Source: Bacillus sp. AFS088145
GTDB taxonomy: Bacteria > Bacillota > Bacilli > Bacillales > Bacillaceae_G
Direction: 5' to 3'
Length of the DNA: 64,000 nucleotides
NCBI RefSeq assembly: GCF_002564465.1
Contig: NZ_NUUX01000013.1
Location: 132,466-196,465 of the forward strand
Part shown: one piece after another, positions 1 through 8,700 of the stretch
Numbering within the stretch: position 1 is the first letter of the stretch
Layout of the letters: every line of letters starts with the position of its first letter
Made by a program: the position numbers and the translations under genes
Notes under the pieces: generated by a model
The model's database searches: none
Told to the model about the DNA's origin: nothing
The model's input: the letters and a program-made list of their open reading frames with translations, nothing else

Positions 1-70
1 CCCGCTGGGCCTGTCGCTCCTGCATGAATAAAATTCATAAAAAAATGACACTATCTTAAAATAAACAAAT

Positions 71-103
71 GGCCCAAACCCTTGATACTCTTAGGTTTGA
101 GCC
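71..103 (-). terminator. Terminator behind the tRNA-Val fragment
   Basis: Inverted repeat with 10-bp arms (GGCCCAAACC and GGTTTGAGCC, one G-T type mismatch) and a 13-base loop. It lies 12 bases past the 3' end of the tRNA fragment read on the minus strand and is followed on that strand by a T-rich tract. It looks like the natural terminator of the tRNA gene whose 3' half is next to it. Confidence 0.6.
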
Positions 104-115
104 TTCTCATTTGTA

Positions 116-157
116 TGATCCCAACTGGACTTGAACCAGCGACCCCTCCCCTGTCAA
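116..157 (-). tRNA. 3' half of a tRNA-Val(GAC) gene (partial; probable attachment-site scar)
   Basis: On the minus strand the bases read as the anticodon loop TTGACAG (anticodon GAC, T33, A37), the 3' anticodon stem GGGAG, the variable loop GGGTC, a T-stem GCTGG/CCAGT closing the loop TTCAAGT, the 3' acceptor strand TGGGATC and discriminator A. Upstream of the anticodon loop the expected CTCCC stem strand is absent, so the 5' half (D arm, acceptor 5' strand) is missing. A 3' half that starts near the anticodon loop is the usual product of site-specific integration into a tRNA gene. The intact gene would then lie to the right, beyond this window. A spurious reading frame crosses it on the plus strand. 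Confidence 0.6.
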
Positions 158-433
158 TTACAGCGTACGAGGTTTATTCAGTATTACTGAATATTTTAGG
201 TCAGTTATGTCCATTAATTCAAGGGGGGCAATGTAATTTTATGCACACCTTGTTCGTTATTTCTATTATTTCTATATAAGTCTGTGCAATTTTTGTGCAA
301 TGTGAATTTCAGTGCATAGGTGGTCGGGTGTTTTATTAGATTAAAAATTAACGATGAAAGTAAATATTAAAACAAACTTCAGTGCGGAAATAGATTAATA
401 AATACACTATGTGAATCAATACTTTCCTCTAAG
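158..433. other. Gene-free AT-rich stretch beside the tRNA scar
   Basis: No reading frame with a ribosome binding site is visible. The segment 284-317 holds repeated GTGCAA words (TGTGCAATTTTTGTGCAATG, then AGTGCATAG). Such direct repeats next to a tRNA half-gene could be arm-type recombinase sites of a lost element, but this is inference. No integrase gene is seen here. Confidence 0.3.
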
Positions 434-472
434 AAAAAAGAGCAACTACAAATTTCGTAGCTGCTCTTTTTT
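434..472 (-). terminator. Rho-independent terminator of the truncated protease gene
   Basis: Arms AGAGCAACTAC and GTAGCTGCTCT (one mismatch) around a 7-base loop, flanked by A6 on the left and T6 on the right, so it can work in both directions. It sits 5 bases past the stop codon of the truncated S8-dockerin reading frame on the minus strand. Confidence 0.8.
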
Positions 473-476
473 AGCA

Positions 477-849
477 TTATTGAATTCCTAGTGCACTCTT
501 AATACTTTCTAACGTTTGTGATTTATATTTCTTTTTAGGAGTTGGTGCATAGTTGATTGTTGGATTTTGCATTAAGTAATTTTCTTCAACAAATGCCATA
601 TCTTTTGCGTCTACTACTCCGTCAAAGTTAATATCCGCTTCACGTTTGTTTGTTCCCCAATATGTTTGGATATACATCGCATCCATTACGTCGATTACAT
701 CATCTTTATTAACATCACCTGCAACAGCTGGGTTAAGTTGTAAGAAAAGATTTTGATTAGTGACTTTTCCATCTTCATGGAATCCGATTGTAAAGTCTTT
801 GTGTACTGTAAAATGTCCTGGAACATTGTATTCAAGTTCGTATTGATTA
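477..849 (-). pseudogene. Truncated S8 protease copy: C-terminal dockerin remnant only
   Basis: About 124 codons that match the last ~125 residues of the intact protease ending at 5783, including the pre-dockerin strand (PGHFTVHKDFTIGF-like) and both calcium loops (DVNKDDVIDVMDA and DINFDGVVDAKDM). Similarity to that gene stops sharply after position 849, and no start codon or ribosome binding site precedes it. The last 69 residues are nearly identical to the 5783 gene and less like the 1003 gene, so this is the end of a third copy of the tandem array. It is unlikely to be expressed as a secreted protein because it has no signal peptide. Confidence 0.85.
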
Positions 850-867
850 CTGAATTGTTACTCATAA

Positions 868-927
868 AAATCGCATCAGTTATTGTTTGCTCGACACTTA
901 CATTATAACGAAAAGGGCGATTTTTTT
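868..927. repeat. 60-bp segment with inverted ends at the pseudogene breakpoint
   Basis: Bases 868-876 (AAAAATCGC) and 917-927 (GCGATTTTTTT) form a 9-bp inverted pair bounding about 60 bp. It starts within 20 bases of where the truncated protease copy loses homology. Inside, on the minus strand, is a good -10 box (TATAAT). It could be the footprint of a small mobile element or a terminator-like hairpin; the sequence does not decide. Confidence 0.35.
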
Positions 928-937
928 CTATTCAAAA

Positions 938-977
938 GGGCTGCCCATAAGTCAGTTCCCTGAATGATGGACAGCCC
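938..977 (-). terminator. Terminator of the first S8-dockerin gene
   Basis: Arms GGGCTGCCCA and TGGACAGCCC (one mismatch) with a 20-base loop, 26 bases past the stop of the gene at 1003. Read on the minus strand it is followed by TTTTGAATAG. Confidence 0.6.
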
Positions 978-1002
978 GATTTACTATTTTTAACTTTACC
1001 TA

Positions 1003-4000
1003 TTACTGCATTCCCACTTCGTGAAGAACGTCATTTAATGTTTTCCCCTTGTATTTCTTTTCTGCTTTTGGTGCATTGTCCATCCATGGGTTTTGCATTA
1101 AGTAATTATTTATCACATATTGCATATCTTTCTCATTTACCACACCATCAAAGTTGATATCTGCTGCACGTTTATTTGTTTCCCAATAGGTTTGAATATA
1201 AAGCGCATCATTAATATCGATAACATTATCTTTATTCACATCTCCTGCAGGTGCACGGTCATAATAGAGTGCCTTCGAGTAAGGTTTCACTTCACCATTT
1301 TCATCCAATCCGATTGTAAAGATTTTCTTAACAGTGAAATGCCCTGGCATATCTACTTCTAGTGTAAAAGGTTTATCCGTTACCGGTAAATTAGATGTTA
1401 AATGCCATAGAAATCCACCATTACCTAGCGTGTTTGGATATTCTTTTCCTGTTTCATCTGTTATTTTAACTTTTGCACCTGCTTTTATATAATCCATAGT
1501 TAGTGGTTCATCAGTAGTTTGAACCCCAAATGCTTCAGCATTGACCCACGATTTCATAAATGAGTAAGTTCGTTCAACTTGATATGGAAGACTTATACCA
1601 AATGATGATTTCGTCGTATCATCTGTATTTGAGTACGATACATTGAATTGTGCAAAACTTGGGCTTACACTGCCAGAATCATCTTTCACTTTGTATGTGA
1701 TATCAACCATTGGAACCTTACCTGATAATCCTGTTTGAGCAGTGTCACCAATTAATGTTGCAGTAATGTCAGTTCTTTTTCTCATTGTTCCTTCTATGTT
1801 TACATCTGTATTCACTGTCTTAATATCAACTTTCCCATCTAATGTTCCATGAGGCTTAATGCTTACCAGATCGGCATTGGAAAGGCTTGGATCTACAAAT
1901 GAATACACAGCTTGCTTCATGTTTGCCATATTGTTCATAGAAAGAGTAATTGTTACTGTATCGCCAGCTTTTACTGTCTGTTTATTAGGAAGTGCTGTTC
2001 CATACGGCGTACCTTGTTTCACGTAGTATAGAAGTTTATGACTATAATAGTTTTGCACTGTTGCCATATTTTGTGCATACATTTCTACTTTGTACGGTTG
2101 TATAGTTTTATTCAGAGGGATTTGTGTTGTAAAGTTACCGTTACTGTCTAAAGGAACCGATAGTACCCCTCCACCAAGTATTTTGGTCGGCACTGTATAG
2201 AAAAGTTTGTTATTTGCTTGTGAAACATCTATGCCGCCAGCTTTCATCTCATCCACTCCTGAATCATAGACAGAACCTGTTAACGATACAGTTTGTTGTT
2301 CCGGGCTATATTCATATACGCCAGAGTCCGCGTTAAGATTTAATATTGGTTGCGTAACGCTGTAATAAACAGGAGCATCTGAACTAAAGGTTTTCCCCTG
2401 ATCATTTGTTCCTACCATTCTTATTTTGTACAATCCTGGTTTAGTTTGTTCATAATCATATGCAATCGGTTGATCTGGATTTCCCGTTAATGGATAGTAC
2501 ATACCCTCGTTCAATATACCTTTTAGGTAATATTGAACATTCTCATCTGCACCCAAGCCATCCAATGTGCCAAGGAATCCTAATTCTTGATTCGTTTTTG
2601 GATCAATAAGGAAAAAATCCATCGTGCGCATATGAGATTTCAATTGAAAATCAAGACCTACTGACCATCTTATTCCGTTATAGCCAGCCTCTACCGCTGT
2701 CGTATAGGCAGGCGGGTCTGCTGCGATATGGTCAATCCCTTCTTCAACGGTTTTAATGGCAAATGGTACTTGATATGTTTCATTTGGATTATCATGATTC
2801 GTATAAGTAACAAATCCTTCATATACTCCAAGGGCTGCTGATTTTGGAACTGTAATTCCAACAACTGATTTCTTTTTCGAATTTGCCCCTACTTTTATTG
2901 ATTTGTCAGTCACAATCATAACGCCATTTGCATCAGCATCTAGTGAACCTCTACGCCCTGTTTGGAACGCAACATTTACGTCATATGTTTTTGATTGATT
3001 GCTATTATTATAGATATTTAATGTGCGTTGATCACTAATGTTTGAACCTGCTGGTGCAAAGACGCCAAATGCTAGTGCTCCTGTTAAATCTTTGACTGTT
3101 TTTAGATTGCCTTTTTTATCTTCTTTTCCTAATGTTTCGTCTACTACTTCAATTCTTGTTTGTGCATGAATTGCTTCATATGGATCAACTTGGCCTGCCC
3201 CTGACTCATACACGCTATAATCTCCGTTTAAAGGATCAGCTGTATTCATTAATGTTTCTTTAATTTGAGCAGGTGTGATATTTGGATTCGCTTGTTTTAA
3301 TAAAGCGGCAACACCAGCTACATTTGGCGTAGCCATTGAAGTACCCGATAAATTATCGTATGCATATTGATAATTACCAATTTGATCTGCTCCGTGCACA
3401 TAAGATGGGACAGTCGAGAAGACGGATACACCTGGTGCCGTAACTTCTGGTTTAATATCATACGTGATACGAGCTGGACCACGAGAACTGAAACTTGCTA
3501 ACTTGCTACCTTCGTCAGTTAGTTTTCCCATTTCATCAAATGAGAATGTCGCTGTACCTGAAGTAGTTTGTGGTTGAATTAATTTTGCTTGCTCAAGTGA
3601 CATAGTGAATGTTGGTATCATTCCATACCCTGCACCTAAGTATGATGGAATAAATCCTTCTCCAGCCACATTATTCGCAATAATTACTGCTTTAGCGCCA
3701 TGTTTTTGCGCTTCTTTCACTTTATCAACAAATTGAGTAATCCCTCGATTTACGAATACGATTTTACCTGTTACATCTTTTCCATTATAGTCAGCTGGTG
3801 ATCCTGTATTTGGTATAAAGACGATCGGTAGATTTTGTCCTTTTAAGCTCTCAACATTGTCACCAAAACCCATACCTAATAATTTCAAATCAGCTTGTAC
3901 TTCTGATGTTCCATGCAAAGTTCCTTTTGATGTAGCGATTGAAGTTTTTGTATCATTTGCGCCTACTGTAATTGCTAATGCAGATGCTGCTGGTGATCCT

Positions 4001-5199
4001 AATGTGTACATACTGGCTCCAGAATTTCCTGCTGCAACAACTGCAGTGACTCCTGAAAGTACTGCATTGTTTAGTGCGAGACTTTCAATATTCTCAGGAT
4101 CATTCGAAGTATTACCTAGCGATAAATTGATTACATCCATACCATCCGCTATCGACTTATCAATTCCACCTAATATATTTTCAGTTGAACCTGAACCATA
4201 TGCTCCTAGTACACGATATACGTAAAGGTCAGCATCTGGCGCTACACCTGTTACTGCGTAATCTGTATTATTTTTACCACGGCCTGCTATAATTCCTGAT
4301 ACATGTGTTCCATGCTCTGTATAATATGGTGATCCAGGTGTTTCAGGAGCACCTGATTTTTTCCAATCGTCATAAGTAGTCTCCATTGGATCGGCATCAT
4401 TATCGACAAAATCCCAGCCTTTCACTGAGCTTGGACTAATTGATTTTGGATCGACGCCTGGTTGTGCACGATACCCTTTATATGCATCCGTTAAATCAGG
4501 ATGGTTGTAATCAATTCCTGTATCAATTACTCCTACCTTAATCCCTTTACCTGTAAAACCTTCTTCATGTAATTTATTGATTCCAGGAAATACTTCAGTT
4601 GCTACTTTTTTCGAATCACTAGATCCTTCAGTTCCTTCTGGACTAGTAGGTGGCTCAACTTTAATGACATTATTTGGCCAAACTGCTTTAACTACTTTTG
4701 ATTTTAATAGCGATTTTACTTTATTTGCTGGTAGTTCAATTGAAACACCATTAAGCGAGCTCTTATATGTGCGTTTAATCTTGAACAATTTATTATTCTC
4801 TTTTAAATCATCTTTGTAAATTGTTTGCAAGTCGCTTTTAAATGTATCTTGAGCTGTATCTGCTTTTTGCTTTGCATCTGAAACTGATAAACTATTTCCT
4901 TCTGCTGCTGCTTCTAAAACAGCAATTTTTGCCGGCTGATCTTTAAATTCTACGATAACCGACAAATTATCTGAACTCTCCAAATCTACTGATGATGGTA
5001 ACTGAAGACCTTCATCACTTGTTGCCTTTAATTGTTTCAGTGCCTGACGTTGTTCTGGTGTAAGTTTTGCAAGTACTTGCTCAATCGAATCTGGCGTTGT
5101 TGCCTTTGCAATTTGATGATAATTATGAATTGGTAAAGAACTTAATAGTACCCCTGTACTAAGTGTGAAAACTGCAGTACCTTTGATAATTCGTTTCAT
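1003..5199 (-). CDS. Secreted S8 (subtilisin, Vpr-like) serine protease with C-terminal dockerin module
   Basis: A 1398-residue precursor. Residues 1-33 form a Sec signal peptide (KR start, hydrophobic stretch, AKA). An I9-type inhibitor propeptide follows (~70-180). The subtilase domain (~200-680) has the triad Asp226 (DTGID), His296 (HGTHVSG) and Ser621 (GTSMATP), with the oxyanion Asn in AAGNSG near 392. A PA insert (~440-560) splits the catalytic domain as in Vpr. Fn3-like and other beta-rich domains follow (~680-1310). A dockerin-type repeat pair sits at ~1319-1372 (DVNKDNVIDINDA and DINFDGVVNEKDM, calcium loops). No LPXTG or S-layer motif is seen. AGGGGGAG lies 6 bases before the ATG. 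The first ~860 residues are nearly identical to the neighbour at 5783, while the middle has diverged. It probably digests extracellular protein; the cohesin partner, if any, is not in this window. Confidence 0.93.
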   Translation of the reverse strand: MKRIIKGTAVFTLSTGVLLSSLPIHNYHQIAKATTPDSIEQVLAKLTPEQRQALKQLKATSDEGLQLPSSVDLESSDNLSVIVEFKDQPAKIAVLEAAAEGNSLSVSDAKQKADTAQDTFKSDLQTIYKDDLKENNKLFKIKRTYKSSLNGVSIELPANKVKSLLKSKVVKAVWPNNVIKVEPPTSPEGTEGSSDSKKVATEVFPGINKLHEEGFTGKGIKVGVIDTGIDYNHPDLTDAYKGYRAQPGVDPKSISPSSVKGWDFVDNDADPMETTYDDWKKSGAPETPGSPYYTEHGTHVSGIIAGRGKNNTDYAVTGVAPDADLYVYRVLGAYGSGSTENILGGIDKSIADGMDVINLSLGNTSNDPENIESLALNNAVLSGVTAVVAAGNSGASMYTLGSPAASALAITVGANDTKTSIATSKGTLHGTSEVQADLKLLGMGFGDNVESLKGQNLPIVFIPNTGSPADYNGKDVTGKIVFVNRGITQFVDKVKEAQKHGAKAVIIANNVAGEGFIPSYLGAGYGMIPTFTMSLEQAKLIQPQTTSGTATFSFDEMGKLTDEGSKLASFSSRGPARITYDIKPEVTAPGVSVFSTVPSYVHGADQIGNYQYAYDNLSGTSMATPNVAGVAALLKQANPNITPAQIKETLMNTADPLNGDYSVYESGAGQVDPYEAIHAQTRIEVVDETLGKEDKKGNLKTVKDLTGALAFGVFAPAGSNISDQRTLNIYNNSNQSKTYDVNVAFQTGRRGSLDADANGVMIVTDKSIKVGANSKKKSVVGITVPKSAALGVYEGFVTYTNHDNPNETYQVPFAIKTVEEGIDHIAADPPAYTTAVEAGYNGIRWSVGLDFQLKSHMRTMDFFLIDPKTNQELGFLGTLDGLGADENVQYYLKGILNEGMYYPLTGNPDQPIAYDYEQTKPGLYKIRMVGTNDQGKTFSSDAPVYYSVTQPILNLNADSGVYEYSPEQQTVSLTGSVYDSGVDEMKAGGIDVSQANNKLFYTVPTKILGGGVLSVPLDSNGNFTTQIPLNKTIQPYKVEMYAQNMATVQNYYSHKLLYYVKQGTPYGTALPNKQTVKAGDTVTITLSMNNMANMKQAVYSFVDPSLSNADLVSIKPHGTLDGKVDIKTVNTDVNIEGTMRKRTDITATLIGDTAQTGLSGKVPMVDITYKVKDDSGSVSPSFAQFNVSYSNTDDTTKSSFGISLPYQVERTYSFMKSWVNAEAFGVQTTDEPLTMDYIKAGAKVKITDETGKEYPNTLGNGGFLWHLTSNLPVTDKPFTLEVDMPGHFTVKKIFTIGLDENGEVKPYSKALYYDRAPAGDVNKDNVIDINDALYIQTYWETNKRAADINFDGVVNEKDMQYVINNYLMQNPWMDNAPKAEKKYKGKTLNDVLHEVGMQ

Positions 5200-5237
5200 C
5201 TAACTCTCCCCCTCAATCTTTTCTCTCTACATTTTTA

Positions 5238-5243
5238 ATTATA
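5238..5243 (-). promoter_or_regulatory. Probable -10 box of the first S8-dockerin gene
   Basis: TATAAT on the minus strand, 39 bases before the start codon, inside the block TGTCAAATGTCCGTATAAT, which is also found before the paralogue at 9952. No convincing -35 box lies at 17 bases, so an activator or an alternative sigma factor may be involved. Confidence 0.45.
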
Positions 5244-5247
5244 CGGA

Positions 5248-5330
5248 CATTTGACAAGTTTCATTTTAATGATAATTCCAATCAATATTTCTTCTTTTAT
5301 CGACAAAATTCAACAAATAAAAAAAACTCA
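5248..5330. repeat. Promoter-region direct repeat, copy A1
   Basis: About 80 bp running from CATTTGACAAGTTTCATTTT through TGATAATTCCAATCAA to an A-rich AAAACTC end. The same unit recurs at 5413-5489, 10000-10080 and 10195-10263, giving two copies before each tandem protease gene. The most conserved core is TGATAATTCCAATCAA followed by TTTCTTCTTTT. It may be a regulatory unit for protease expression. Confidence 0.6.
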
Positions 5331-5412
5331 TTAAAGAGTTATTGATATAAAATATTGATTAACTTTGTAGAATCTTGTTATTTTTTAGCGATTAGTTATA
5401 TTTTATTTCTTT

Positions 5413-5489
5413 CGTTTGACAGGTTCATTTTAATGCTAATTCCAATCAACTTTCTTCTTTTGCTGATAAAATCCGATAAAAAAGAACTC
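5413..5489. repeat. Promoter-region direct repeat, copy A2
   Basis: Second copy before the 1003 gene. It begins CGTTTGACAGGTTCATTTTA, carries the core TGCTAATTCCAATCAA and ends AAAAAAGAACTC. It is closer in sequence to copy B2 (10195) than to copy A1, so the pair existed before the gene duplication. Confidence 0.6.
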
Positions 5490-5500
5490 GTTTATGATAT

Positions 5501-5758
5501 TATCCCTTCATAGTAGACACTTAGAAAAGTCCATCCGATAAAACGGATGGATAGTCTTCTTGACATAGTTAAGACTAAAAGTTGTATTTGGTGAATCCAA
5601 AAACTAAGAAAGAAATAGTGGATGCGATCAATGAGTATATCTATTTCTATAATACCGATCGATTCCAAGAAAAATTAAACGACCTTTCCCCGATAGAATA
5701 TCGAGAAAAGGCCGCAGCTTACTATACTCTTTTTTCATTGTCTACTTGACAGGGGGAT
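5501..5758 (+). mobile_element. Internally deleted IS3-family element
   Basis: The right end TTGTCTACTTGACAGGGGGAT (5738-5758) and the degenerate left end TATCCCTTCATAGTAGACACT (5501-5521) resemble the inverted ends of IS3/IS150-group elements. Only ~258 bp remain, with the last part of the transposase between. A similar left end (ATAGACACTTAGAAAA) is seen near 10283, in the matching position before the second protease gene, so the insertion may predate the protease duplication. Confidence 0.65.
5582..5749 (+). pseudogene. IS3-family transposase C-terminal fragment
   Basis: In-frame remnant of about 55 codons ending in TGA. It has the typical end of the IS3 OrfB integrase core: NPKTKKEIVDAINEYI, FYNTDRFQEKLN and LSPIEYREKA. 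The catalytic DDE residues are upstream and missing, so it is inactive. Confidence 0.8.
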
Positions 5759-5782
5759 CTGCATAGTAGCTCTTATTTATAC

Positions 5783-8700
5783 TTATTTTATTCCTAATTC
5801 ACTCTTCACTGTTTCTAATGTTTGTGATTTATATTTCTTTTTAGGTGTAGGTGCATAATTAATAGTTGGATTTTGCATTAAGTAATTTTCTTCAACAAAA
5901 GCCATATCTTTTGTATCTACAACTCCATCAAAGTTAATATCTGCTTCACGTTTGTTAGTTCCCCAGTATGTTTGAAGATAAATTGCATCCATTACATCGA
6001 TTACATCATCTTTATTTACATCACCTGCATTAGCGGAGTTAAGGCGTAAGAATAGATTTTGATAAGTGACTTTTCCATCATCATGGAATCCGATTGTAAA
6101 GTCTTTGTGTACTGTAAAATGTCCTGGAACATTGAATTCAAGTTCGTATTGATCATCAGTTAATGGTAAATTTGGGACTTTGAATCCTACTGAAGGTCCA
6201 GCACCCGAAGGAATCACTCCATTGTATACCGTTCCGTTGGAATTTGTAGCTTTTATTTTAATGCCCATTTTTGAATAATCATATTGTTGATTTGCTTCTC
6301 CAGCAGGAGTCAAAAATGCCTCAGCTTTGTTAATACCACGAGCAAGTGAATACGTTGGTTCTAAATAATCAATCGCTGGATTTCCACTTATTGCAGTTTT
6401 TGTCGTATTATTCGTATCAGTATACGTTGTTGACATTGAATTTTGGAACAATACAGGGTATGCAGTGTATTCGTTACTCATTGTAAATGATAAATCTGCT
6501 AATGCAAGATTTCCTGATAATGGATCTACCCCATCCTTTAATGAAACTGTAACTGTCGCCTCATATAAACTTCCAGCAAATAACTTATCAGTAACATTTA
6601 CATTGACTTTATCTGCAACACTTGGATTTGGCGTAACATTCATCGATGCTACATCAGTGTAATGATAAAACTTATAAACAGCTTGTTTTACATTGCTTAC
6701 TTTATTTAAAGTTAACGTAGCAAGAGCTGTTTCTCCCATTTTTGCAGATCGTTTTTCAGGTGACATGTATCCATAGGCAACGTCGTCTCTTGTAACGAGA
6801 ATTTCTCTACCTTCTTTAAATGTTTTATTTGATGCCGCATCTATTGCGTAGAATGAAAGTAACATTGCTCTTGTAGGGTTTGTTGGAATATTAACTGAGA
6901 ATGTACCATCTGGATTTACAGGTACAGAAGTTGCTCTTCCGCCAAAATTATCTAAATAATATACTTTCGTACTACCTTGATTAAAATTCATGCCAACTTC
7001 TTGCATCTCTGCTGTTTCTTTGTCATATACCGAACCAGTAAAGTTCACTGTACTTTGACCATTTTTATATTCAACGACATCTGGACTATTAATCGTCATT
7101 TTTGGAGCTGTGTTATCAAAATAGAAAGGTGCTTCTTGCGCAAATGTTTTTCCTGCATCATTTGTGCCAATTAATTTTAATTTATAGTATCCTGGTTTCG
7201 CTATATCTGTATCATAAGCAAATGGATGTTCTGAATCACCTGTTGCTTTGTAGTAATATCCATTAAAAATTTTTTGAACGATATAATTCACATTTTCATT
7301 CATACCTAATGTATCCATGGTACCAATGAAGCCCAAATCTTTGTTCGTTTTTCCATCTTCAAGAATAACATCAATCGTACGCATATGTGATTTGATACTA
7401 AACAATGCGTTTGTATAGACTAATTGTCCTGAATATGCAGAATCAAATACTTGTGTAAATGCTTGTGGACTCATTGTGACAGGGTTAATTCCTTCTTCGA
7501 CTGTTTTAATTGCAAATGGGACTTGATATGTTTCATCTGGATTTGAATGATTTGTATACGTTACGTATCCTTCATAAATACCAAGTGCTGCTGGTTTCGG
7601 CACTGTAATTGCAACAACCGATTTCTTTTTCGAATTTGCTGCTACTTTAATCGACTTATCTGTGACAATCATGACTCCATTCGCATCTGCATCTAATGAG
7701 CCTCTTCGACCTGTTTGGAACTTAACATTTACGTCATATGTTTTTGCTTGATTACTATTATTATAGATATTTAGAGAACGTTGATCGCTTACATTTGTAC
7801 CAGCTGGTGCAAACACGCCAAATGAAAGGGCACCAGTTAAATCTTTGACTGTTTTTAGATTACCTTTTTTATCTAGTACTCCTTTTGTTTCGTCCATAAC
7901 TTCGATTCTTGTTTGCGAGTGGATTGCTTCATATGGATCAACTTGACCTGCACCAGATTCAAACACACTATAACTTCCATTTAAAGGATCCGCTGTGTTC
8001 ATTAATGTCTCTTTAATTTGAGCAGGTGACATATCTTGATTCGCTTGTTTTAATAAAGCGGCAACACCAGCCACATTCGGTGTAGCCATTGAAGTACCTG
8101 ATAAATTATCATATGCATATTGATAGTTACCAATTTGATCTGCTCCGTGCATATAAGAAGGAACTGTTGAGAATACAGATACACCTGGTGCCGTTACTTC
8201 TGGTTTAATATCATACGTGATACGAGCTGGACCCCGGGAACTGAAACTTGCCAATTTGCTACCTTCATCAGTCAGTTTTCCCATTTCATCAAATGTGAAT
8301 ATCGCTGTATCAGAAGTAATTTTTGATTGCAATATCGTTCCTTGCTCTTTTGACATAGAGAATGCTGGAATCATACCATAGCCTCCACCCAAATATGCAG
8401 GTATAAATCCTTCTCCAGCCACATTATTCGCCATAATCACTGCTTTAGCTCCATGTTTTTGCGCTTCTTTCACTTTATCAACAAGTGCATTAGTACCTCT
8501 ATTTACGAATACAATTTTTCCTGTTACATCTTTTCCATTATAGTCAGCTGGTGATCCTGTATTTGGTATAAAGACGATTGGTAGATTTTGTCCTTTTAAG
8601 CTCTCAACCTTGTCACCAAAACCCATACCTAATAATTTCAAATCAGCTTGTACTTCTGTTGTTCCATGCAAAGTTCCTTTAGAAGTAGCGATTTCAGTTT

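Noticed and set aside
82-279. 65-codon plus-strand frame with the peptide TGLEPATPPLS
   Set aside because: The peptide comes from reading across the T-arm of the minus-strand tRNA-Val fragment; there is no ribosome binding site and no protein support.
3857-4225. 122-codon antisense frame inside the first protease gene (and the matching 120-codon frame at 8610)
   Set aside because: Both are shadows of the conserved subtilase sequence on the other strand; they are alike only because the sense genes are alike, and neither has a ribosome binding site.
5235-5262. ECF-sigma-type promoter (TGAAAC and CGTATA) before the first protease gene
   Set aside because: The two boxes are present but only 12 bases apart, against about 16 in known ECF promoters, so the resemblance is not used.
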